A DNA stretch of 64,000 nt from Saccharibacillus nicotianae. GTDB lineage: Bacteria; Bacillota; Bacilli; Paenibacillales; Paenibacillaceae. The position numbers and the translations under genes were made by a program. How positions within the stretch are numbered: the first letter of the stretch is position 1; each line of letters opens with the position of its first letter. The stretch spans positions 2,914,001 to 2,978,000 of the forward strand of contig NZ_JBHUGF010000010.1 in assembly GCF_042681745.1 (NCBI RefSeq), given 5' to 3'. The notes beneath the pieces are model-generated. The model searched no databases. It was given only the letters and a program-made list of their open reading frames with translations, and was not told the origin of the DNA. Below are positions 16,775 through 26,455 of the stretch, in pieces.

Positions 16775-18718
16775 CTATGCTAAGTTGCGGATGAATCGCC
16801 CTACAATCAAGCTTCTCATCAACAAACGGGTAGCCGGATGGGCTGCTGCGTCGGCATGAGGATGTTCGCCTACTTTTTCTAAAGCTTTCATAATCGTAGT
16901 AGTATTCATCCAATGTGCTACCGCAGGATCTTTACACAAATCTCGAAGTTCATCGGTAAAGGAAGACCATTTCGGTTGCATCCGTTGTACCCAATCTGCT
17001 GGTTGCATTCCTCTGACTTTTTGATTCAATCGTACTTGATCAGGCAAATCACCTGCGGTCGCACGTCTAATCAAAGCTCGATCCATTCCATCTTGCACAT
17101 ATTGTCCTACCGGAATCGAAAGACAGAATCGGACTACTCGTGCATCACTGGTAGGGTCGCGTTCCCAGACACCATAATGCTCTGAGATTTTGGAGGTCAT
17201 CGCTCCATTTTTGTTAGCAATCGCTAGATTTTTGAATTTTTCCAAGCGAATATCAAATGCATTCTGAACTTCACGACCGACTAACCATTCTTCTTGCTGT
17301 TGTACACGTTCGGTCATCCCTGTCTGACGCGCCATATCGGCATTGATCCAGACTAACGGGTTAGGACGATCTTTCGATGCTGCTGCCTGATTCCATTTCG
17401 GAAACGCTTTGCTATGAATAATCGGTAATAACCGGGAACGACCTACGCCTGTTTTGTGACCATACAATTTCAGTTCACGATACAACTTGGTCCATTGGAA
17501 CTTTTTGAGAAGCACTGCATAATAATCTAATGCAGGTCCCCATGAAATCGTAAAATTACCTCTGGCTCCTGTTAGTAAAACACCTGCACCTTGTTGTTGA
17601 GCCTGTTCAAATATCCCTCTGATCCAAAACGAATTTTCAAAGTACTTGTAAGGCATCTCCAAAAAATCCAACCAGGAATCCACTTCTGTAAACGGATTAC
17701 GATCTGCAAAATCAAGATAATTGCCTTGCACATTTCCGATATATTTTAACGTTTGCTCGATATATGGACGCTCATCCGGTACGAGGGTTGCGGAAGTCCA
17801 ATCATCGAAGCCAGCAATCGGTACATAACTATAGGTCTGCAATGACTTGCCCTGCTCTGCCAAAATTTTGGATGCGTAACTAACTACAGCACCGGAATCC
17901 AGCCCACCACTTAACGTTGATGCTACTCCTAGCCGGGTACGAACTTTCGATTTTACAGCTTGCGTAAAAACATCACGAAAAGCTTCTTCGTATTCTCCGT
18001 TAGAACGAAGGCGAAGCGGTTCTTCCGGCAATAAAGTACCATATTGGAATATATGACTATGCTGCTCTGTGAGGATAATAGCGTGTGCAGGAGGCAACTG
18101 TAGAATATCTTCATATACGGTACCTTTAATATCCAAAGATTCTGTCATACCAGCCATAGTCAGAAATTCGGCCATCCAGGGAGTACTCATTTTTTTCTGA
18201 ATATCACCTGTCTGAAATAAAGGCTCCATCAATGTCGAAAATGCAAATTGAGAAGAGGTGTGGTAATAATAAAGGGTTCGATTGCCTGACCAGTCTCGTG
18301 CACCATAAAGCTGATGCTTTTTCGAATCCCAGATCATAAAAGCAAAATCACCAATCAAATATTTAGGAGTGTATTCTCCCCATTTTTGATACGCTTTTAA
18401 AATCAATAATACATCTGATAATTGACTACCTTCAGCGCGACTAATGCCGAGCGCTTCAAAAAGTTCTTCTCGATTATCAATAATCGCATCTGCTGTAATC
18501 ACAAGACCACTTATAGGATCATGATAGGGCACAACTTGATTGACTGATTCCTCTGTAATCCAACGATCATGACAACCTACAAATATATCTTCATCTTGCC
18601 ATATAGCAGAAGCATCTGAAGGGTAATGTCGTATTTTCTGCATTAATCGTTGACCTTGAAGAGCTAATGCATCTGAACTTTGACGTTGAAAATTCCAAAT
18701 CCCTACGATCGTACTCAT
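16775..18718 (-). CDS. Lasso peptide macrolactam synthetase (C protein, asparagine synthetase-like)
   Basis: 647 residues. The N-terminal half resembles the glutaminase domain of asparagine synthetase B (AIIDNREELFEALG, YLIGDFAFMIWD) but residue 2 is Ser instead of the catalytic Cys, as expected for lasso cyclases that need no ammonia. The C-terminal half has the PP-loop TLSGGLDSGAVVSYASK near residues 267-283, which binds ATP and adenylates the Asp side chain. The enzyme should join the Ala1 amine to Asp9 while threading the tail. ATG 18718 overlaps the stop of the sulfotransferase gene by 4 nt (ATGA). The three precursor genes follow immediately. Confidence 0.93.
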   Translation of the reverse strand: MSTIVGIWNFQRQSSDALALQGQRLMQKIRHYPSDASAIWQDEDIFVGCHDRWITEESVNQVVPYHDPISGLVITADAIIDNREELFEALGISRAEGSQLSDVLLILKAYQKWGEYTPKYLIGDFAFMIWDSKKHQLYGARDWSGNRTLYYYHTSSQFAFSTLMEPLFQTGDIQKKMSTPWMAEFLTMAGMTESLDIKGTVYEDILQLPPAHAIILTEQHSHIFQYGTLLPEEPLRLRSNGEYEEAFRDVFTQAVKSKVRTRLGVASTLSGGLDSGAVVSYASKILAEQGKSLQTYSYVPIAGFDDWTSATLVPDERPYIEQTLKYIGNVQGNYLDFADRNPFTEVDSWLDFLEMPYKYFENSFWIRGIFEQAQQQGAGVLLTGARGNFTISWGPALDYYAVLLKKFQWTKLYRELKLYGHKTGVGRSRLLPIIHSKAFPKWNQAAASKDRPNPLVWINADMARQTGMTERVQQQEEWLVGREVQNAFDIRLEKFKNLAIANKNGAMTSKISEHYGVWERDPTSDARVVRFCLSIPVGQYVQDGMDRALIRRATAGDLPDQVRLNQKVRGMQPADWVQRMQPKWSSFTDELRDLCKDPAVAHWMNTTTIMKALEKVGEHPHADAAAHPATRLLMRSLIVGRFIRNLA

Positions 18719-19986
18719 TTTTCGACGCCTTTACGCACAAGATAAGCATTAAATACGCGTCCAAGTGAACGATTAAACGGAATGAGTGACTTGATTTTAT
18801 TCATTTTTTGCTTCATATCTTTGACTTCTTTGCGTAGACGTTCACTTTCTTGATGGAGACGATCACGTTCGATGTAATGTTGCTCCATTCGTTTTTCCAA
18901 AGATCGTAACGTCATTCGCATACGCAGCAATTCATCTGCTTCGGCTTTTTCTTTTGATTCTTGAGACAGCGCACTTGCAACTTCTGGCGAAGTTTCAGGT
19001 AGAACAGCCGATTGCATCTTATACTCCGGTTCCCAGCGACAGCCGGTAGCCTCGGTGAACTGCTTCGTTTTGGCTTCAATCCACTTCATGTCTGGCTCCT
19101 CCTCAAACACGACGCCTGTAAGACGCTGTGCTTCTTCAAGCTCTGCTCCATACCCTAGCTCACGAAATAGTCTCGCTCCCAGTATACGGCAGTAAGCTTC
19201 GATTTCCCGATAGTCTAGCATGGTACGCCAGTTACCGATAGACTTCATATGTGGTGTACGGTGTTCACTGAGATATGGATCACCTACACCCATGCTATAG
19301 AACAGTTCCGACTTGGCAGAATCCATGTAATCTCCATACTTTTCGATTCCTTCTTCGTACGAAATATCTAGAAAATTACACACTTTCTGCATCTGTTCTT
19401 CTGGATGTGCAGCCATTTGTTCATACTTCAACCAGAAAGCATTTTTGTTTTTTTGCGCAAAATATTGGTGATAACGGAATAATCCGACAGTGATATCAAC
19501 CATCTTCATATTCAACGACGGGTCATTCAACTGATCTGCTAAATTGAAATTCGGTGCAGATCGCTGATTTACTTTTTTATAAGAAGCCGCTACATCCAAT
19601 GGATTCCGAAATAATCCGATCCGCTTGGATTGCGGGAATAAACGATCCAAAAATTCAAGAAGATAATAGTAGCGTGGTGATTTGTCTACAACCATATCTG
19701 CTTCACTGGTAGATAGTAATCCATTATAGACATTCATTCCAAAGCTACGACATGCCTCATCATATACACTTTCAGGTAGAACACCATCAAAGAATTGATT
19801 TAGAATAGCTGTTCCACCGTATGCACGCTTCTCTGGCTTCTTCAAATCGTACAGACTCATAAGAAACCACATTTCTTGTGCCGCATAAATGCGTGTGTGA
19901 TTTTGTAGCATCACTGTTGCGAGCGAGCTCCCACTACGTGGCACACAGAGAAGAAAGATGAGTTTGTTACCATTTCTTTCAATCAT
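18715..19986 (-). CDS. PAPS-dependent sulfotransferase, first gene of the lasso operon
   Basis: 423 residues from ATG 19986, chosen because AGGGGAA lies 5 nt upstream; an in-frame ATG at 20022 has no ribosome site. FLLCVPRSGSS at about residues 11-21 is the 5'-phosphosulfate loop, and IGLFRNPLDVAASY near residues 123-136 is the 3'-phosphate binding motif, both as in sulfotransferase family 3 proteins. The last ~90 residues form a coiled coil (ADELLRMRMTLRSLEKRMEQ and onward) with a basic end. The family transfers sulfate from PAPS to hydroxyl groups. The 4-nt overlap with the cyclase gene shows it belongs to the lasso operon. Candidate acceptors are Ser12, Tyr19, Ser22 and, in A1, Tyr5. Activity on the lasso peptide is inferred. 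Confidence 0.88.
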   Translation of the reverse strand: MIERNGNKLIFLLCVPRSGSSLATVMLQNHTRIYAAQEMWFLMSLYDLKKPEKRAYGGTAILNQFFDGVLPESVYDEACRSFGMNVYNGLLSTSEADMVVDKSPRYYYLLEFLDRLFPQSKRIGLFRNPLDVAASYKKVNQRSAPNFNLADQLNDPSLNMKMVDITVGLFRYHQYFAQKNKNAFWLKYEQMAAHPEEQMQKVCNFLDISYEEGIEKYGDYMDSAKSELFYSMGVGDPYLSEHRTPHMKSIGNWRTMLDYREIEAYCRILGARLFRELGYGAELEEAQRLTGVVFEEEPDMKWIEAKTKQFTEATGCRWEPEYKMQSAVLPETSPEVASALSQESKEKAEADELLRMRMTLRSLEKRMEQHYIERDRLHQESERLRKEVKDMKQKMNKIKSLIPFNRSLGRVFNAYLVRKGVEK

Positions 19987-20068
19987 CCGGGTTCCCCTGC
20001 CTTCCAAACCTCTTTCATACATGTACCCAAAAGTTATTCGTTTTGAATAACACTAATCAGCTAAGTAC

Positions 20069-20096
20069 ATTATATATTTAAAAAACAGAATTTACA
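20069..20096 (-). promoter_or_regulatory. Candidate lasso operon promoter
   Basis: On the minus strand a perfect -10 TATAAT (20074-20069) lies 16 nt after a weak -35 (TGTAAA, 20096-20091), about 80 nt before the sulfotransferase start and downstream of the nuclease terminator. Confidence 0.4.
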
Positions 20097-20239
20097 TGAT
20101 AAATTTTCCATTTATGAAAAAAAGTTTAGATAATTAGCTAATATGAAATAGTGTTGGTACGATAACGTTTTGCCTGATTCTTAATTTACATTTTTTGTAT
20201 TATAACTGTATAAAAATCTTAAAACCCTGTTATGACGCG

Positions 20240-20282
20240 AAAAAATCTGTATTCGCAATTTGATCACGAATACAGATTTTTT
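20240..20282. terminator. Strong bidirectional terminator
   Basis: AAAAAATCTGTATTCG and CGAATACAGATTTTTT form a perfect 16-bp stem with A/T tracts on both sides. It ends the minus-strand nuclease transcript and isolates the lasso operon. Confidence 0.9.
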
Positions 20283-20424
20283 CTTTTTTTTATAAAATTA
20301 AATTGGTAAAAAAATTCAAAAATAATATATTACATTTTGGTTACAAAACCTATTTTTCTGTTACCATTTAGTATATTTATCCCATTTAAGGAACACAAGT
20401 TCCTATTTCTAAATCATTTTAATT

Positions 20425-23400
20425 TTATTTTTCTTTATTTATTTTCTGCAATATGCGACTAAAAGCTACAACACTCTCAACACGTGTAAGCTTTTCCTTT
20501 GGTTTAAATTGTTGTGAAGCATTTCCTTTTAATATTCCTGTAGCACTTACATGTTGAATCGCAGTACGTGACCATGAAGAAGCTTGCTTCAAATCGCTAA
20601 AAGAATCGGTAGATTTGGAAGTTATGATCGCTTGATCGGGATCGATAAATGATAACACACGTTCCAAAGTAACTGCTAATTCTTCGCGTGTTACTGTGGC
20701 TTGTGGACGGAATGTACCGTTAGCATCTCCTAGCATCAATCCTGCTTCTACCGCTGTACGTACTGAATTGTAATACCATGCTGTAGTACTAACGTCATCA
20801 AATGAAGAAGAGGAGTCTGATGATGAACGTTCCGCCAAGCCCAATGTTCTGGTTAATAAAGTAGCCAGTTCTGCACGCGTAATCTTGCGAGCAGGTTCAA
20901 ATTGATTTTTACCTGTTCCTGTTACAATCATCCGATCGGCAAATTGCTGAATATCCTTTTGTCCCCAGTGACCGGATATGTCTGTGAATAACGGTTCATT
21001 TCGATCTACTACCAGATACGTACTATTACTACGGCTAAAGATTGTAACGACTCCGTTAGAAACAGTAAATGGAACTGGTGTATACGAAATATCGCCAGTA
21101 GTATCAGGCTGAGCACGAACTACCGCTATACGATCTGTTGTATTTGTATTTGGACTGATCACGGATCGCTTAACATATTGATCAAAATAAGAAATAGGAC
21201 GCTTCTGGTTCTGATCATCTAATGTATACCAATCAAAATCTACAGCCGTACGCACATTATAACCTGCTTGCTGGGCTTGAGTGATCGCTTCTGTAGAACT
21301 AGCTAGATCAAGTACAATCTTCTGATTAGAAGATAAAGTCTGTTTCTGTATAACAGATACAGGCAATTCATAAGTTCCTATAGGAGTAGATAGGATCAGA
21401 CGATCGATCGCTGTTTGTCCGGTGAACGATTGTTGGGCTGAAGCATCCCATTGCAGTTGATACATAGTAGCTTTAGGAACTTCAGGTACAGAAAGCTGTA
21501 AAGTGTGCGATCCTTCTGCACGACTGATCATCTCTTGCAACATCACTGGTGTTAATGTGCTGGACGCAATCACTGCATGATTGGAGTTACTATTGGATAC
21601 AGTAGGCAATGTCCAGCTAGATATCGTACCATTGCTAGATACTCCTTCATATACAGGTACTGTCGGAAGTGCAGGTACAGACGAAGGATCTGTTGGAAGA
21701 TTGGTTGTCGGGCTTGATCCACCGCTACTATTATTTTCGTTACCTGGCTGTGAACCCGGTCTTGTACCAGAATCGTTATCTGAATCTTTTTTGGCAAAAT
21801 CGATTCGAGCCAACAATGGATCATGATCACTAACTCGCCCATCTGCTTCCATAAAATCAGAATTGATATGCACAATATCTAATTGAGCACGCTTAGCGAT
21901 ATTAGCAGTCATCAAAATATGATCCAATGTCTGCGAATTACCTTCATATACATAAGAGTAACGTTCATTCGCAGGCAATGTATCGATCAGATTTGTTAAC
22001 TCTTGCCCTTTCAGTACATTAAGCGTATTGGAAAATTGGAAATCGTTAAAATCGCCTAACAACACAACATTAGCCTGACTATTTTGAGACAATGTCTGTT
22101 TTACAAATTGATTCAACAATGTCGCTTGCTTCGCACGTTGAATTTCACTACTACGTGCAGGTGGTTGGATACTGCCATATAAAGCCTGATCTCCACCTTT
22201 AGAGTTAAAATGATTGGCAATTACAATAACAGATTCTCCATTAAATACAAATTGAGCCGCTAACGATTTGCGTGAATTGGCAAACGCTTCTTCTCTCGGT
22301 GCAATTCTTCCGGGATTGTAGGTCAGCCCATTGGCGCTATATGTTGTTGCTGTTACCGAATCGCCTGCGCCATTGGCAGCTACAGGCAGACTCACCCGTG
22401 CTGGATTATACAAAAATCCTACACGAATATTACCGCCAGGTGCGCCACCATCTTGCTGATCTTGCGGAGCAATGCTGGTATATTGGTATGTTGGGCCACC
22501 TGCAAGCTGAATATCTTTAATTAATGCCGCAAAGCTTCGACTGGCATCTGTTGTGCCATCATTGGTCTCACCGTTATTGTCCTGTACTTCCATCAATCCC
22601 AAAATATCTGGATTGCGAAGATGATTGACGACATCGTCTGCAATACGTGTTGTTTTTTCTTTATCTTTAGGATTATCCCAGAAGTTCTCTACATTAAAAG
22701 AAGCAATCGTTAATTGTTTACTTCCAGATTGTAGAGTAGATACTTCACGTTGTAATCCATGATCGATAATAGGTGGCAATGTTCCTTCAGGTAATACTTT
22801 AAAATTGCTATAGCTGTAACTCATAATACCATTGAGTGCTCCTGCAAATTGATCACCAGTACTCACTGTTTGGGTAGGTTTGGCGCTGATCAATAATCTT
22901 TTGGCATTCCACTGATTACGATCAATAACAAGCCCGCCTGCTGGCGTGACCAGTGGAGAAGATTTCAAATCAACAGTGACCGGAATCTCATACGTATACG
23001 GCCCAATAATAGAAGCATTATTTAACTGTAGACGCATACCTTCCAGACTTTCATAAAAATCGATACTATAGCGAGTAGCATCATACGGAGCTAATCCATC
23101 ACTACTAGCAATCTGATCAGGAATAGCACGACCTTGTTCACCAATAATTGTTGGAGCAGGCAAAGGTTGATTGGATGCTTGTAGACGAATCGCAGAAGCG
23201 ATAATTTCAGTAGTCGTCAGATCAGCCGCATCAGCATATCCTAATTCTTGATATTCTTTTATACTGCCATCAACACTCACTTTATCGCCTACTTTTAGAC
23301 CATGTGCAGAACGATAAACTAATATACCTTCAGATGTTCCTTCATCACTATCAATTCGATCATCGGCTTCTTGCATATAAAAACTTGTTTTACCTTTGAC

Positions 23401-24255
23401 CATCGTGACGATTCCTTCAACTTGCTCTACTTCTTTCCCTTCATAAGGAGAGCGTTGAGCAGCACCTTGAATATCATGGATTCGTAACTGTAACGGCGGA
23501 TTAATAACAGGAGGCGTACCTCCTTCTATATCTTTGATAGTGCGTGGAATCAATTCAAACGTATTGTTGTAGCGAGACATTACGCCTGTGATGTTAGTAT
23601 ACGTCTGACCGACTTCCAACCACGGATTAGAGGTATATATGATAAATGTTCCTTTGGCATCTTTGACAGTGTAATTACTGCCGCTTTTGCTCACAACAGT
23701 TACGTTAGGAACACTGATCAATTGAGCTTCATATGTATTACTGGTAACAAAATCAGTACCACTTACTATTCGAGCATCAGGTAGCTGAATCGTAGAATTG
23801 CTAATATTGACTGCACTTGCAGACGCTTCGATTTGTAAAAGCGCTTTGTAAGCTGTCAATGTACCGTGAACTTCGATTTCTTGCCCTTCGATGCCAGATA
23901 GATTTTGCCCGCGTATTACAATCCCTGCACTTCCATCTTGAATATATAGATTACTGTACCCGTTACCTGTATCTTCCCGATACGTAATCACTCCACGCGT
24001 AGAAACGGTACTGCTCAAAGATTGACTCCGTACATCGATGATCGGCATCGTTGTATACACATCTTGACTGACGGTCTGAATAGTAGAACGGCTAGTTAGC
24101 GCAGAAGAGGTCGCATTATCTAGCGAATCAGATTGATTTTTACTATATTCTTCCGCTGAAGCAATCTGCTGATTGATTGGTATACCTGACCAGAGTGAGG
24201 TGATCAATACACTTGCAGATATCCCTATACTTATTTTCTTTTTCCAATAACCCAT
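20425..24255 (-). CDS. SLH-anchored extracellular nuclease (endonuclease/exonuclease/phosphatase family)
   Basis: 1276 residues from ATG 24255, preferred because GGGGAA lies 8 nt upstream; ATG 24270 is in frame but has no site. Order of parts: signal peptide to about residue 40; three OB-fold-like segments (roughly 70-370) as in YhcR/ExeM-type nucleases; a metal-dependent phosphoesterase domain (about 515-820) with IASFNVENFW, LGLMEVQDN, VIVIANHFNSKGGDQ, VVLLGDFNDFQ and VSDHDPLLARI, giving the Glu, His and Asp metal ligands; a Ser/Asn/Pro linker; an unassigned beta-rich region; and three SLH motifs near residues 1090, 1150 and 1218. It should degrade external DNA or RNA while bound to wall polymer, for nutrient scavenging or biofilm turnover. 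Single-gene transcript. Confidence 0.88.
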   Translation of the reverse strand: MGYWKKKISIGISASVLITSLWSGIPINQQIASAEEYSKNQSDSLDNATSSALTSRSTIQTVSQDVYTTMPIIDVRSQSLSSTVSTRGVITYREDTGNGYSNLYIQDGSAGIVIRGQNLSGIEGQEIEVHGTLTAYKALLQIEASASAVNISNSTIQLPDARIVSGTDFVTSNTYEAQLISVPNVTVVSKSGSNYTVKDAKGTFIIYTSNPWLEVGQTYTNITGVMSRYNNTFELIPRTIKDIEGGTPPVINPPLQLRIHDIQGAAQRSPYEGKEVEQVEGIVTMVKGKTSFYMQEADDRIDSDEGTSEGILVYRSAHGLKVGDKVSVDGSIKEYQELGYADAADLTTTEIIASAIRLQASNQPLPAPTIIGEQGRAIPDQIASSDGLAPYDATRYSIDFYESLEGMRLQLNNASIIGPYTYEIPVTVDLKSSPLVTPAGGLVIDRNQWNAKRLLISAKPTQTVSTGDQFAGALNGIMSYSYSNFKVLPEGTLPPIIDHGLQREVSTLQSGSKQLTIASFNVENFWDNPKDKEKTTRIADDVVNHLRNPDILGLMEVQDNNGETNDGTTDASRSFAALIKDIQLAGGPTYQYTSIAPQDQQDGGAPGGNIRVGFLYNPARVSLPVAANGAGDSVTATTYSANGLTYNPGRIAPREEAFANSRKSLAAQFVFNGESVIVIANHFNSKGGDQALYGSIQPPARSSEIQRAKQATLLNQFVKQTLSQNSQANVVLLGDFNDFQFSNTLNVLKGQELTNLIDTLPANERYSYVYEGNSQTLDHILMTANIAKRAQLDIVHINSDFMEADGRVSDHDPLLARIDFAKKDSDNDSGTRPGSQPGNENNSSGGSSPTTNLPTDPSSVPALPTVPVYEGVSSNGTISSWTLPTVSNSNSNHAVIASSTLTPVMLQEMISRAEGSHTLQLSVPEVPKATMYQLQWDASAQQSFTGQTAIDRLILSTPIGTYELPVSVIQKQTLSSNQKIVLDLASSTEAITQAQQAGYNVRTAVDFDWYTLDDQNQKRPISYFDQYVKRSVISPNTNTTDRIAVVRAQPDTTGDISYTPVPFTVSNGVVTIFSRSNSTYLVVDRNEPLFTDISGHWGQKDIQQFADRMIVTGTGKNQFEPARKITRAELATLLTRTLGLAERSSSDSSSSFDDVSTTAWYYNSVRTAVEAGLMLGDANGTFRPQATVTREELAVTLERVLSFIDPDQAIITSKSTDSFSDLKQASSWSRTAIQHVSATGILKGNASQQFKPKEKLTRVESVVAFSRILQKINKEK

Positions 24256-24510
24256 ACTTATATTCCCCATTTCATCAATAAAAGTCTATTCTTCATTTAA
24301 AGTATCATAAAATGGTAAAAATAAATTCATTTAAATGTAAATTAATAATATTTGTAATAATGATGGTGCATATTGTATGTATTTTGTTATAGATCAAAAG
24401 ATATATTTGTAACCTTATGGAATATATAGTATATTTATTCAGAAACAACTGATTTCTATAGTCACCATAAAAATTTATAGGTATCTAAAATTTTCTAAGG
24501 AGGGATAGAT

Positions 24511-25224
24511 TTGAAATCAAAATGGAATACACGCAAATGGAGTACAGCAAGTATATTCATACTACTCGGTTTATTAGTATTTGCTTTGCCCGCTTCAGCA
24601 GCATGGAACGATACATATAAAGGGTATGCCACTTACACAGGATCAGGGTACTCCGGTGGAGCTGTTTTACTTGACCCTATTCCAGCTAATGCCCAGATCA
24701 CAGCCCTTAATCCAACACAGATGAATTATGGCGGTGTCAAAGCAGCACTTGCAGGCGCTTATCTAGAAGTACAAGGCCCACTTGGTAAAACAACAGTCTA
24801 TGTTACTGATCTTTATCGTGAAGGAGCTAGCGGAGCTTTGGATTTATCTCCAAATGCGTTTGCAGCAATCGGGGATATAGCAAAAGGAAAAATCGATATT
24901 CAGTGGAAAGTAGTTAAAGCACCGATTACAGGTAACTTTAGCTATCGGATCAAAGAAGGAAGCAGTCAATGGTGGGCAGCGATTCAAGTTCGCAATCACA
25001 AATACCCTGTAATGAAATTTGAATATGAAAAAGCAGGTCAATGGATCAGCTTACCCAAAACAGATTATAACCATTTTGTCGGTGAACAAATGGGCAATCA
25101 ACCGTTAAAAGTACGTATTACCGATATTCGTGGCAAAGTAGTTACGGATACCTTACAAGCACTACCGAGTCAGGCGACATCCAGTGCGTATATTGTAGCA
25201 GGCAAAACTCAATTCCCTGATTGA
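24511..25224 (+). CDS. Bacterial expansin (EXLX-type)
   Basis: 237 residues starting at TTG 24511, 7 nt after AAGGAGGG. A signal peptide ends at ALPASA. Domain 1 (about 32-130) is a double-psi beta-barrel with GYATYTGSGYSGGAVLLDP and VTDLYREGASGALDLS, holding the Asp needed for wall loosening in Bacillus EXLX1. Domain 2 (about 135-235) is a CBM63-like sandwich with the surface pair SSQWWAAIQVRNHKYPVMKFEY, matching the aromatic cellulose-binding face. Expansins loosen plant cell walls without hydrolysis and help root colonisation. Its presence beside polysaccharide-active genes fits a plant-associated lifestyle. Confidence 0.92.
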   Translation: MKSKWNTRKWSTASIFILLGLLVFALPASAAWNDTYKGYATYTGSGYSGGAVLLDPIPANAQITALNPTQMNYGGVKAALAGAYLEVQGPLGKTTVYVTDLYREGASGALDLSPNAFAAIGDIAKGKIDIQWKVVKAPITGNFSYRIKEGSSQWWAAIQVRNHKYPVMKFEYEKAGQWISLPKTDYNHFVGEQMGNQPLKVRITDIRGKVVTDTLQALPSQATSSAYIVAGKTQFPD

Positions 25225-25237
25225 TCATCTACAACAA

Positions 25238-25285
25238 ATAAGCGCTGTAATGATATCTTGAAATAGACATCATTACAGCGCTTAT
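25238..25285. terminator. Long hairpin between convergent expansin and reductase genes
   Basis: ATAAGCGCTGTAATGAT (25238-25254) and ATCATTACAGCGCTTAT (25269-25285) form a perfect 17-bp stem. T-runs on either side are poor, but the position between convergent stops supports a shared terminator. Confidence 0.75.
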
Positions 25286-25293
25286 CATTATGT

Positions 25294-26274
25294 TTAGGGT
25301 AACAATGTTCCGCGTGCACTTACATATAATGTATACCATTCATCCCGCGTCATAAGACTGGCTTGACGTTCTGCATCTGCACAAGCTTTGATCCGCGCTG
25401 GATTGGATGTACCGATAATCGGTTGAATCATCGCAGGATGATACATTAACCATCCCAGCACAATCGCTTCTGCTGTTGTTTCTTTGTCAGCGGCCATTTG
25501 TTGTACCAGTTGAGCCGTTTTTTGAATATGTTCAGGTTCATCTTTGATATCTCGTCCAGAAAATTTACCTTGTGCAAGCGGACTCCATGCTTGCAGTTGA
25601 ATATTTTCTGTACGGCAATATTCCATCAATCCTTCAGCAAAATTCACTTCTGTACCTGCTTGTTGATTGACATGAACGACATGATCAACAAAATGCAGAT
25701 GATTTAGACTCATTTCTAATTGATTAACAGCAAACGAATCTGGAATCGCTTGTTGCAAAAATTTGATCTGAGACGCGCTCATATTGGAGACACCGAAATA
25801 ACGTACTTTGCCCGAAGATTTTAATTGGGCAAACGCTTCAGCGACTTCTTCCGGTTCTACCAATGGATCAGGACGATGCAACAATAAAACATCCAAATAA
25901 TCGATTCCTAATCGCTCTAAATTACCATCTACTGAATGTAGAATATGTTCTTTGGAAAAGTTAAAGCGACCTGGTAGATCACCTTCACCTAATTGAATAC
26001 CACATTTAGACTGGATAACGATTTGTTCGCGTAGATCAGGTCGAGCTTTCAATACACGTCCAAAAACCTGCTCTGCTTTTCCTCTAGTATAAATATCTGC
26101 ATGATCGAACATCGTTATTCCAATCGATAATGCAGCTTCAACAGCAGCTTCTGCTTCTTTCACATGTTGCTCTGTAAAAGGTTCTGTATCCCAACCTCCA
26201 CCGAATGGCATACAACCTAGTGCTAATCGGCTATTTGAAATTCCACGCTTAGCTAGTGGCATTACTTTCGTCAT
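25294..26274 (-). CDS. Aldo/keto reductase (YdhF-like)
   Basis: 326 residues. The AKR fold is clear: LALGCMPFGGG at the N-terminus, catalytic Asp and Tyr in MFDHADIYTRGKAEQVFG, catalytic Lys in VIQSKCGI, His in VLLLHRPDPL, and the NADPH-binding GVSNMSASQI, AWSPLAQGKF and PIIGTSNPARI segments. It reduces aldehydes or ketones with NADPH in the cytoplasm; the substrate is unknown. Single gene, convergent with the expansin gene. It is unrelated in detail to the second aldo/keto reductase at 44002. Confidence 0.9.
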   Translation of the reverse strand: MTKVMPLAKRGISNSRLALGCMPFGGGWDTEPFTEQHVKEAEAAVEAALSIGITMFDHADIYTRGKAEQVFGRVLKARPDLREQIVIQSKCGIQLGEGDLPGRFNFSKEHILHSVDGNLERLGIDYLDVLLLHRPDPLVEPEEVAEAFAQLKSSGKVRYFGVSNMSASQIKFLQQAIPDSFAVNQLEMSLNHLHFVDHVVHVNQQAGTEVNFAEGLMEYCRTENIQLQAWSPLAQGKFSGRDIKDEPEHIQKTAQLVQQMAADKETTAEAIVLGWLMYHPAMIQPIIGTSNPARIKACADAERQASLMTRDEWYTLYVSARGTLLP

Positions 26275-26382
26275 TGAATTACCCTCCCTATCGATGATAG
26301 CGCTTTTACCACATCTATACTCTCATACTTGTTAGGCTAAATACAATAGCTATCTCTTAGGATGAACAAGCTTATAAGCAAA

Positions 26383-26417
26383 AAAAGAAATGATTCTAAA
26401 AGCGAATCACTTCTTTT
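26383..26417 (-). terminator. Terminator of the discoidin-domain protein gene
   Basis: AAAAGAAATGATTC and GAATCACTTCTTTT form a 14-bp stem with one mismatch. On the minus strand it is followed by a T-run. Confidence 0.75.
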
Positions 26418-26455
26418 GATTTTAATCTATTGGATAATGATCGATTATTTATTGT

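Larger units (their letters stand above)
19987..20424. other. Gene-free spacer: nuclease terminator and lasso operon promoter region
   Basis: This AT-rich stretch holds a bidirectional terminator (20240-20282) and a candidate promoter (20069-20096). I find no coding frame with a ribosome site. Confidence 0.6.
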
